Assembly: GCA_964058845.1 (NCBI GenBank)
Contig: CAXKVR010000244.1
Location: forward strand, 104,856 to 168,855
Direction of reading: 5' to 3'
Origin: Carex sylvatica
Taxonomy: Eukaryota > Streptophyta > Magnoliopsida > Poales > Cyperaceae
DNA length: 64,000 bases
Positions 22,221 to 32,407 of the stretch are shown piece after piece; position 1 is the first letter of the stretch; every line of letters begins with the position of its first letter. The notes under the pieces were generated by a model. The model made no database searches and was not told the origin of the DNA. It was given only the letters and a program-made list of their open reading frames with translations. A program made the position numbers and the translations under genes.

Positions 22221-22706
22221 TAGTGCTAAATATATATGAACCACACAACCCAATTAATTCTTTGTATTTTTTTAAAGATTTGTGTAAGAAAATATGGATA
22301 GGGTCGTAATAAATAATATTGTTCTTCCTATATTTCAAAATTAATATGTTAATTTTTTGATAGATTTAAGTTCGGTTTTAGTTTTTTTTTTATATATATA
22401 TATGTTTTTCTGTGAAATAGATGATCAGAATTAATCCATTATTTGATTACAATAGGAGGAATTCAACTCTAGCTGCATATATACATGCTATGATCATTGA
22501 GTAGTGATCATGTTGATTCAAAGGCTAAAACCTAATTAAACTAGTTAAGAAAAAAAGAAAAAGAAAAGAGAAACACTGGCATCAGATCATGAGCTTCCTA
22601 CAAAACAAACTGATTTACTTTACAAAACAGAAGGAACATATACTAATTACTGCCTATTGATTTCATGAAGCAATCAATTAGCCGGCACGGTGCAATACTA
22701 AACTAA

Positions 22707-23850
22707 TTAATTTGCAGAGACGGCATTTCGGAAATCTCTGAACCGAACCCTCTCCGCGAGGCGGCGCTGATCAGACTCTTGTCTCTCGATTCTGAGATCA
22801 TTGTATCGTTTCTTTATGAACATGTCTGAGAGATGAGACAACTCATCACGTGATATGCCAGTACCGTTCGTCGTCGATTCCTTTGCTCTTGATCTCTCAG
22901 CAGAGTCATAACTGGTGCTCCCGGTTACTTTGCTCCCTATTGCTTTCTTCTTCTCGCTTCGTTTTTCCGATGATGATTTCTTCATCTGTGATTTTGGATT
23001 GCCGCCTTCTCTCTGAGGTTTTGGAATTAATCTAACTGGTTTTGCCTTGCCCCTTGCAACAATGGAATTCCATGTCTCATCCATATTACTTCCTGTTATA
23101 GTATTATGCAATTGTTCATTAAAATAATTAAAATAAACATAACAAGGAAGAAAACCTACACTTTTAATTATATTTCTCGTCTTTCTTTTCTAGAGAAATT
23201 AATTATTTGCTAATTGTTTCAATATGATGCATCTAATTAAGCTTTTGAGCGTTTCAACAAGGTACCTTTAAATCTTCATTATTCCAACAAATGTTGACAT
23301 AATATGAAATAATTACTGAATCATAAGAATTAGCTCAAAGTTCAAGCAAACCATGATCATCATCGACCCGATCATCCGCTAGACTAGATATTTCTTCTTC
23401 CCGATACTCAGTTGAAATTCTCTCCAACGGTTCAGTTCTTTCCCAAGCCAGACCATCAGTGCTCCTGCTATCGTAAACCATATCGGGCTCTAAATTCCGT
23501 GGCACACCGGGTGACAAACTAACAACAGACTCTGGCAAATCAACATTATATTCTTCCAAAGGCTTGTACCAAAGTGGTCGAGATAAACTCGGAAAGGAAA
23601 ACAAAGGTGGATGCGGTATTTGTGGTATCTGATCGGGGTTGCGCCGATAGTGAAAAACGAGAAAAAGAATTATGATATTGGCCGTGATCAAAAGAAAAAT
23701 AGTGCTCGAGCGCTTGACAAGTATGTGTACAAGGAGGAGAGACATGGCCGTGCCAAGAAATAGAAAGGTGGCCTTGGTCTTGCTCAGTGTTTCTGTTGAT
23801 GTAGGTTCAGGAGGCATGGTTGGTTGGTTGGCTTGTTCCCTTATTCGCAT
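22707..23850 (-). CDS. DUF4408/DUF761 membrane protein, gene B
   Basis: Two exons on the minus strand: 23850-23352 and 23092-22707, joined CATG|GTTTGC ... ATAACAG|GAAGTAAT in phase 1, giving about 294 residues. The start at 23850 is the longest option; the ATG at 23817 (MPPEPTSTE) is an alternative. Two hydrophobic segments (about residues 29-45 and 50-66) are followed by LFSFPSLSRPL, as in gene A. The C-terminal half begins DETWNSIVARGKAKPVRL and carries the DUF761 end HLSDMFIKKRYNDLRIERQE. It is a clear paralogue of the gene at 12475-13694, with shared exon boundary and intron phase, though much diverged in the middle. Function is not established. A membrane anchor plus basic/acidic tail is inferred. 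The donor GTTTGC is weak, so the exon 1 end is less certain than in gene A. Confidence 0.85.
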
Positions 23851-23921
23851 GAGTTTGTGATCTGTTCTGTTTTAGGTGAGGAGACTGTGAGTGGGTGTGA
23901 GATAATTATGCGCTTTTGATG

Positions 23922-23929
23922 TTTATATA
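23922..23929 (-). promoter_or_regulatory. TATA box of DUF761 gene B
   Basis: TATATAAA on the minus strand, about 72 bp upstream of the ATG at 23850, consistent with transcription starting near 23895. Confidence 0.5.
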
Positions 23930-26030
23930 ATGCAAAAATAAATAAAAAATCTTGCACGGCGCCGTGGCTGCTTGGCCGCATTGCACCAATCATGCATAGT
24001 AAACTACTAAACTTGCAACCAATTTTATTTCTAGAAAAGTAATTACCTTTTTTTTTATTTTATAAAAAAGACCGAATCAATTGTCTAGTCCCTATAGCTT
24101 ACGTAAATTGATATGTATCATGCTATGATAAATTCGAAAAACTATAAGGTTATGAATTCAGTCCTGATAAAGATTGTCAAAATCATACCTCTTTAAATTT
24201 ACAGGAATTAAAGGCTCCCTAAGTTAATCCAGTTGAGCAATTTTTTATTTTTTTAAGTCTGCCTAGTAATTAAGATTTACGAGGGTCTTTAGTCGTTCGT
24301 GTTAGATTAAAAATAAACGATATGTGTCTCATTCTACCAGGTCATCAGGTACATTACTGAATCTGAATTTCCAAATCAATATTTTGATCTTCTTAATTTT
24401 GTAAATTGTGTTGTCGTTATTGTAAACATTGTGAAAATCAATGGTTCGGTTTCTTTAGCCTCTGTCTAATATTAGTTCAGAACCTCTGCCATTGGTTCAG
24501 TCCCTTCTATATATCAAAAAAAAAAATATCTCTCTCTTTTTCCTCGATTATTTACTTATTATATTTCTAAAAACAAAAAAGTTTGGTGAACAATTGGATG
24601 GTGCGCAACTGGAGATTCTTATCATGTCAATATGCTCTAGCGCAGACTAGCACTAGCTAGAATAGTTCCATTGTATCATCTATTTAAATCAATGATTACG
24701 ATTAAATTACTCAAAATTAATACCAGTTGTCTTTTTCCCACACGTGATTAGCAGTGACAGGTTAATTTCGTCGCCCTGCCTGTTCTCTTCTCCTCAACGC
24801 AATTAACCTCAAATAATCCTAAATTTGCTATCTAATTTCTTTAATTTACTATATGAAACACTTTAATTTCTACCACCTTTTTAAATTAAAATTTCCTTCA
24901 AAATTTATTTTAAATTTTAAGTGTTCAACATTTCAAAGCTGAAGGTTAATTTGATGGAGGTACAAAAAATGAAAGCATTTGAATCCTTCTCAACTCTTCT
25001 CAACTCTTAAATGCTATTAATTAAGGAGAATGCAAGTATGAGCTTATTGCCTTCTTTTTTTAATGGTGATATTGTTATTTTGAGAGTTAAATTGAATAAG
25101 TGAATTCATTCATGAATAAATTGAACAAAAAATTATAATTAACTTTTAAATAAACCTTAAGATTATAAATACACACACACACACATGTGATGTGACGACT
25201 ACTAAATTTGATATAAAAATATAAAAATTTCTTGCACATTTAGTCCTCAAGGTACGTAACAGTGTCATCCTAAAAAATTAAATTAAAGAGACAATTAACC
25301 AAGTAATTCTTTCATTCTCTTTTTGATAGCATTTAATAATTTCTTTTTACGTATTTAATTACTATAATTAGGATAATTAATAGAAGAATAAATTGGGTAC
25401 ATACGAAGAGAAAAAAAATCTCAATAGAATAGAGACTTCGAGATAAAAAAAAAAAATGAAGATCAAGTCTTTTAACTTTAAATATCTATAAAGAATATTT
25501 TGTCAGATTTCCAACATGTAATTGGACCAGTAAATTAATCAAAATTTTCTAGAATAAATTTTAATTTAGATGGTATTAACCACTCTATATATTTGCAGTT
25601 AAACTTGTACCACTATGAAAACTACAACTGATCCAAAATATTCTTCTTCAATTTCTTTTAATCACTCAAAAGATGATAATAATTGATACATAATAAAGAT
25701 CTTGTACAGGTCCAAGACAGTACATGCCATGAACTGTCTTATTATATAAAGTCTAAGTTGAGGTCTAAGCCTCAGATTGTGACTTTGTTCCCCTTCTGTT
25801 TTACCAAATTGCGCTTACCAAACATCCATTTTTGCATAAAATTGTATCCTGGTTTTTCAGAGAAGCAATGCAAAAAAGTATGGTACAATTGGCATATAAT
25901 TAAAGCTAGCACCTCCAATTAATTCAAGTATGCAAAAACTTAATCCTCATATATACCATTCTAAAGAAACAAAAGGATTATTGTTGCATTGATTTATTAG
26001 ATAGGAATAAGAATAAAAGTTGCTTGTACT
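23930..26030. other. Intergenic DNA, promoter side of gene B
   Basis: No gene. A MITE arm fragment near 24955-25000 (GATGGAGGTACAAAAAATGA, then GCATTTGAATCC) matches the foldback at 51722-52138. An (AC)n run lies at about 25181-25194. Confidence 0.5.
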
Positions 26031-26034
26031 AAAA

Positions 26035-26838
26035 TAGCAAGACCCCCTACTCACAGAATATCCCTAAAAGATGCAATACCGGCTCTACAACAGCTGGTAC
26101 CAAACATGAATGCGATTCTATTGGCTGAGGGGACTGATGTGTTATTTTGGCGATGGAATTCAACAGGGGTATACACATCCAAAAGCACATATTCAATGCT
26201 AGTGGAAGGAGGAAGAATGGAGTGGAAGTTCAAAGGAGTATGGAGATGCAAAGTGCCACTGACAGTGAAATTTTTTGCTCTCCTACTTCTAAGAAATAAA
26301 ATTCTAACTAGAGAAGTTCTACAAAGAAGAGGGCTAAATTGCGATACGAAGTGTGAGATGTGCGACACAGAGGGGATGGAAACGAGTGTACATCTATTGT
26401 TTCACTGTCCCTATGCGAAACAGGTCTGGAACACACTAGAAGTCAAACTGGGGATCACCTTAGCAATACCGAAGGAGTCGGTGCAGTGTACCTGGGAAGC
26501 CTCTCGGAGACAAGCTAAACAAACTAAGGGAATGAGTAAGATGAAGTGGACTGCACTATTTCTAGGATCATGCTGGTTAATTTGAAAGCAAAGGAATGAC
26601 CTTTTCTTTAGAGGCAGTAAGATGCAGCCACAGCTACTGGCTGGAAGAATTATTCATGAGATGTTTTTTCGGTTAGATAATGGATAAGTTGTAAAAGAAA
26701 ATGCTCTCCCAAATAGGGGATAGGACAGGTATAGGGTAGATGTAATGTATTTTTCTTACTTTTCTTTTAAGTGAGATGTAGCTATACCTTTTATTCAAAT
26801 AAAATTATGACAGCCACTGTCATTCATTTCAAAAAAAA
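26035..26838 (+). pseudogene. 5'-truncated L1-type LINE: zinc-binding RT tail, 3' UTR and poly(A)
   Basis: The reading frame from about 26035 (KDAIPALQQLVPN...) continues through FWRWNSTGVYTSKSTYSML and LNCDTKCEMCDTEG...VHLLFHCPYAKQVW, the zf-RVT (reverse-transcriptase zinc-binding) domain of plant non-LTR elements. One TGA at 26583-26585 interrupts a frame that otherwise continues (KQRNDLFFRGSKM...) to a TAA at 26685-26687. A 3' UTR with AATAAAATT and a poly(A) run (about 26829) closes the insertion. The RT core and endonuclease are missing, so this is a dead 5'-truncated copy. Confidence 0.85.
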
Positions 26839-29690
26839 AAGAAAAAGTAATAGAGTACTAATTAATTGCTGCAAATAGATAAAACATATTAAGTTTTGCA
26901 GCTTATATATTGATATAACAGTAACATAAATATCAAGTATATATCTCTTCTTTTGTATATATATATCAAGCGGTGAAAAACGCCAAACTCTGGCTTTTCC
27001 AACAGTAAATCGAAAGCTATTTTTTTGTAGTACAGTAACTAAATGTGACCAAAGCAAACGCACAATCAACTTATAATGCTTTTTAATTTGAAGTTGACAT
27101 AAGCTGGGCGGTGCCTTCTCTTCTTCTATTCGTCCACTGGTTGTTTCTTTATCTTTACGACTTCTCTTTAAATTATGAATATGTGCGTCAGTGTGTTTAT
27201 ATATATTTAACTTTTTGGAATCTCTTTTACGCCTTTAAATATAAATTTGAAAATTTTCTTCTCCAAAAACTAATCCGAAGTGGTAGGGACGTACCAGCAC
27301 TGGTGCAGAGAAAATGGGAAGAATTAATGTATGGTACTGGTATAATATAGTGGGCAACCTTTTCGAAATTATCACAGCACGTACAGGATTAGTCTTGTCA
27401 GTAAAGTAGCAAAGCAAAAGAAACGAGACAAGAAGTGCATTTATTTTTAGAAGCTACGCAAAGATGCACCACTTTGTGTATTGTGCTGAACCGAATTGAA
27501 TTTAACATATGGTATAGTGTCATAGTGGAGATCTTAATCCAAATCATTTACTGACTAATGCTTGATCATGACTTTATTTTTAAGGAAAAATAGAGGTCAC
27601 GCCAGATTACAAAGTGTGTAATAACAATTATTTCTCTAGTGGGGATAAGATCATAAGACCAACTAGGCTTTACTGAAAATTCCTTGCTTTTGGCTCGTTC
27701 GAGATCAGCTTAAAAAAAAGTTTGTAATTAGCTTGTTCGATTTTGGTTGGCTCGTTGTTAGTAAATTCAAGCTTAACTCAGCTCGATTCGTGTTATTTGA
27801 TCAGCTTGTTTCTCAGTTCATTGCAAGAAAAAGGATAAATTTATTTACCAACACTTTCTCACTATCCATCCTTAAGCTCGACTAATATAAACTCGACACG
27901 ACTCAGATCATTTGATATGAGCTGAGTTGAAATTTAATTTAATTTTTCTTTTTTCAAGTTTTTTATATAGTTTAGTTTCTATTATAAAATACTAAATTTA
28001 TGCTTCTAGCCTATAGTGATTGGAAGTTCACTGGAGACTTGTGTTCAAATTTCATTACCCATATTTTATATGTTACATTTCAGCTCTAAATTAATCTAAA
28101 ATTTTCAGTTGCACCCATGTGTATAGGCGAGAGGCATTCCGCTTCCAAAGGATATATCATCGATCCTTCATGATTTCGAATGCATATCACCAAAGGTAAC
28201 ATAATATTTTTATTTAGATTCAGACAGTCTGATTAGAATGAACAAATATTAAAGAGAGCCCCTGCATTAATTCCATCCTGGGCTAGATTTTCACGGATTC
28301 TGATCGAGTGGTCCAGATCTAAACGGAAATAGTCTGTTACCTCATAGGATATATGGACTGTGCTTTCAATCTACAGTTGTAACACAGCGAATTGCTAAGA
28401 AAGGTTCTATCTGCTCAGATTGCGTCTGAGATGAAATAATTGAGTTACCTGATTGCTGCTGCCCAATTAATCATCTATTTGCAACATTTGGTGCAATTTA
28501 ATATTACCTTGCAGGGAAAATTAAGAGTAAAGGAAAATTTAATCTTGAGGATTAAAAAAAGCCTCGTCCATGACTTGTTTTAGACACTTTAATAAGATAT
28601 TGACTATTGTAAGAGAATTGTTCAGACTTCAGTTGGAGCCAATAAAAAAAAATGTTTTGGTTATTACTTAATTTGTACAAAGAATGAGGCTATATATGGT
28701 ACTAAATCGGTCCGTGTTATAAATTTATATTTTTGTTTTCAAAATTTACAAAGTAAATTAAATCACTCAACATGATATCTATATTCAGCCTCATACAAGA
28801 ATATTTTACTTTTGTGGCTTATTTGGAGTTATTTTGAATGGCTATCCTTGTATGGATGAAGTCGGATTCCACAAAGTAACGCAAAATTTGAGTTTGGATC
28901 CAAACCATTCAATTGTTTTGGCACGAATATAAAACAATTTATGCGTTTAAATTAAGCCACCAATTACTTTCAATACATATAACGAGAATGATCAGAGACA
29001 AAAGAATGGATGAAAGAATTTTTTTCTCTTTTTAACTTAAAGACATAAGTAGTTTTTTTTTTTTTTTTGAAAAAGTAGCGAACCACCGATTTTATTAAAA
29101 ATCAAAACTGTTGTGGCTTCAATCTCCAACCAAACTGGAGAGAGAAACACCTACAGTATAAAATTAAAAAACCACATAGACATTACATAGTATCATGTCT
29201 AGCCAAATATTTTCAAACAGAGATTTAAATGCTTATGAGTAATATTGTAAAATGTTATAAACATGACTTTGAATATATATTCATCTTAAACATAAAAGTT
29301 AAATATTAAATACTTAAGGAACACACTCAAAAATTTATTTGAAAGATAATTATCAAGCTCCATAATAATAGTAGTAATAGTAATGAATATATCTACTGAA
29401 TAATTCTTAATGTTATGACTATTAAAATACTTAAATTATTTATTTAGCACATAATACCTACTGCAGCAGCAGTAGCAGCAACAATAACACATACATGAAA
29501 GAAAAACATAACTTTGGGCTGTCGGCAGGCAGCAGCCATATGTCCCAGATAAGATATATCCATAAATAGTAAACAGTCCCCACTAGCTACAAGTATGCAT
29601 CATATATAATGCATGTAGAACACTTATTTAATGATATAATAATATATTTCTCCCCTTCTTAATGATACATTTTCCTCTTCTTTTTCCTGA
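26839..29690. other. Intergenic DNA with repeat fragments
   Basis: No gene. At 27690-27930 lies a decayed repeat rich in GGCTCGTT/AGCTCGA motifs (hAT-like, cf. 16780-17415). At about 28685-28800 lies a solo arm of the TGAGGCTATGG MITE family. At 29052-29190 a poly-T-led segment looks like another minus-strand L1/SINE 3' end. Confidence 0.5.
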
Positions 29691-29711
29691 CATAATTATG
29701 GAAAAGTGACA

Positions 29712-29870
29712 GAATTTCTTTTAAACCATAATTAGAAAAATAATTCTTATCAAACCAACATGATTATTTTTTTTTTTTTACAAAAATCATAAGGACCGAA
29801 ATGTTATTTTGGTCCAGCAATTTTTTTTCTTTTTAAGACTGAAATGTTATTTCGGTCTCCACTAATTTCA
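29712..29870. repeat. Inverted-repeat arm with GGACCGAAATGTCATTTTGG motifs (left)
   Basis: AAACCATAATTAGAAAAATA...GGACCGAAATGTTATTTTGG is the inverse of 30835-30980. Similar CCGAAATG motifs occur at 10540 and 30715. Probably the arms of a Mutator-like or foldback element. Borders not fixed. Confidence 0.5.
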
Positions 29871-30069
29871 CAGATTATCAAACCGTAAATAAATTGGTCC
29901 TTAATAAGGAGTGAAGTATTATCTTTGCATTGTAAATCATACTGCAATATGTACTTAAAATCTCCATTACCCTAAAATAATTGGAGGACTCTTAATTATC
30001 ATCTTCTCAAATGATGTATTTCTTATCAACAGGATAGAATCAATTGGTTCGATTAGCAATGTAAAATGT

Positions 30070-30440
30070 AAAATGTAAAATAACATAGTTTAATATTAAG
30101 TAAATAACAATTTTAGATTTGTTAGTTAGTGAATTTTATATACGTTGTTATAATTTTTTTCTATTGTAAATAAATCTAGTTATTAATACTAATAATTATG
30201 AACTATGATACTGGAATAAACTATTATGCCTATTTTAAGTACTCTTTCTTCAATATAATATCAATAATATGAACAATAGTTTGTTTCACAATCTTCGTAA
30301 TTCATAATTTTTAGTATTAATAATTAAATTTATCTATAATAGAAGAAATTTCTATTATCATATAAATTTTTTATTAATTCACTAGAACTAAACTGTTGTT
30401 TACTTAATTTTAATTTATGTTGTTTTATATTTTGAACTTT
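30070..30440. mobile_element. AT-rich foldback MITE
   Basis: ACATAGTTTAATATTAAGTA...GTTAGTGAATTTTATATA is inverted as AAATTTTTTATTAATTCACT...TTACTTAATTTTAATTTATG. The centre is near 30255. No coding. Confidence 0.6.
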
Positions 30441-30643
30441 TAACAAAAACAATTGCTTCCATGTAAAATATAACATATCAGAAATAGAATTGGAGGCCTC
30501 CATTTGTAGGATAATGGAGATTCTAAATAACATGCTATAAGTTGGATTCACAGCGTTTTGCAAATAAGAAATGACTTTATTGCATAATTAAATAATAACT
30601 AAATCACGGTTGGAATTAATTAGCAAAAATCTAAGTCAGGCGC

Positions 30644-31021
30644 TATTCCGCACCTCTTTGGACGAATTCCTTTTTTTCACCCCGCCAGAAGGGTATTTAG
30701 AATATATATATATATATATAACCGAAATGTCAATTCAGTCCCAGCTGAAAAAATACTGAACCGAAATGGCTTCTTGGTTCCATGTATTACATCAACGGCT
30801 ACATTATTTTTCACGAAAATATGTAAAATCAGTAGAGACCAAAATGACATTTCGGTCCAAAAAAAAAGTGCAGGACCGAAATGTCATTTTGATCTTTATG
30901 GTTTTCGTAAAAAGATGTTGATTTGATAAATTTCTTTTTTTTTCTAATTATAGTTTATAAAAAAAAAATTCGAAGTGGCACGGGATAAGATTGGAAATTT
31001 GATATAGGTGCGGAATAAGGA
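30644..31021. repeat. Element with ATTCCGCACCT inverted ends and CCGAAATG motifs
   Basis: GCTATTCCGCACCTCTTTGG on the left and TATAGGTGCGGAATAAGG on the right are inverted. The interior repeats ACCGAAATGTCA. It overlaps the right arm described at 29712-29870, so nesting or rearrangement is likely. Confidence 0.45.
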
Positions 31022-31117
31022 CATCAGTCCCATTTTGGGAATTGGAATGCGATATGAGAAAGTGATTGAATAGAAAGCTTTGCGCTAAAAATGGTAAAGG
31101 TACAAGTTCTATTAGAG

Positions 31118-31321
31118 CACTTCGGAGTAGGTTCGATGTTTATTGGACCTACTTTGATTCGATGGATAATCTAGCCATCCAATTGCATCAAGAATCGTGC
31201 ATTCTGTATTAAAATTCGTATAAGTTTTATCAATTTTTGTGTACACAGATCTTAATGCTAATCGTACGGTTATAGAGCTAATTGAACCTAAAAGTAAGTC
31301 TAATGACCATCGGACCTACTC
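31118..31321. mobile_element. 204-bp MITE with 9-bp TSD (Mutator-like)
   Basis: The direct repeat CTATTAGAG lies at 31109-31117 and 31322-31330. The ends carry GGAGTAGGTTCGATG and its inverse CATCGGACCTACTC. The 9-bp duplication points to the Mutator superfamily. Confidence 0.7.
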
Positions 31322-31341
31322 CTATTAGAGATGTTTTGTTC

Positions 31342-31426
31342 TTTTGTATTTTTTTTTTTTGAAAGAAACCCTTAGGTATAATTTATTGAATGGTAAAATT
31401 TTTACCGTTACAATTGACCATGTGTC
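31342..31426 (-). mobile_element. LINE 3' end, separated by the CACTA insertion
   Basis: On the minus strand: ACCATTCAATAAATTATACC, then GGGTTTCTTTC and poly(A) (poly-T at 31350-31360 on the plus strand). Together with 43279-44530 it is one LINE that was split by the CACTA element. The GTC target duplication marks the break. Confidence 0.8.
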
Positions 31427-31439
31427 CACTAGTGGAAAA

Positions 31440-31960
31440 TAACGAATCAGGATCGGTTATAAACGCATATTAGTATCGGAATACACCCGATCCTGATGAA
31501 GGCGATACAGATACTACAATAATCTGGATCGGTTATTTAACCGATCCAGATAATCACCTATCTGGATCGGTTCCTTCAATGGAATCGATCCAGATAGTTA
31601 TTTTCTAAATTTAAAAATTAAAAAAATTCAGAAAATAACTATCTGGATCGGTTCACTATTATAGAACCGATCCAGATAACTAACTATCTGGATCGGTTCC
31701 ATAATAGTGAACCGATCCAGATAGTTATTTTCTAAATTTAAAAATTAAAAAAATTCAGAAAATAACTATCTGGATCGGTTCACTATTATAGAACCGATCC
31801 AGATAGTCTGTTATCTGGATCGGTTTCTATAGGAACCGATCCTAATAGGGTTTAGGGTTTATTTTTAATTATATTTTAATTTTTTAAATTTAGATTATTT
31901 ACTATCTGGATCGGTTCTTAGCTTAGGAACCGATCCAGATAGTTAAATTGAATCAAAAAA
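31440..31960. repeat. Left subterminal repeats of the CACTA element
   Basis: Several inverted pairs of ATCTGGATCGGTTC and GAACCGATCCAGAT, spaced by 0-60 bp, with a directly repeated AT-rich spacer (TTCTAAATTTAAAAATTAAA). In CACTA elements such arrays bind the element-encoded DNA-binding protein and the transposase. Confidence 0.9.
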
Positions 31961-32039
31961 AATTGTTTTATTAAATGACCAGCGTCCATATTTTGCTGGC
32001 AAAAATTCTTGCTAAATTATCACAAATCCGAAATGTCAC

Positions 32040-32150
32040 ACATCCTAAAATTATGTTTCATACACATCCTAAATTAACTATCACATACACATCCTAAATT
32101 AACTATCACATACACATCCTAAATTAAATATCATACACATCCTAAGTTAT
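32040..32150. repeat. Minisatellite with an approx. 25-bp unit
   Basis: ACATCCTAAATTAACTATCA is repeated about four times with small changes, inside the left part of the CACTA element, 3' of the protease gene. Confidence 0.85.
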
Positions 32151-32407
32151 TACAAAAAATTCATGTTAATGCAAATTAAAATTACACACATCCTACAATG
32201 TTGTAGTTATTTTCGGCCTAATCTCATCTAAAAAAATTTTAACCCACATTTTCCGCAAATCTCCCAAGCGTTGTACATTATGTTTAGCGGGAATATCCTG
32301 CATTTTTAAAAAGATAGAAGAGCATGGACAATTAATTTTGTATTTTATTATATTTGAAGCAAAAATTTATCATTACTTTTGAAAAATATATAAATGCATA
32401 TATACCC

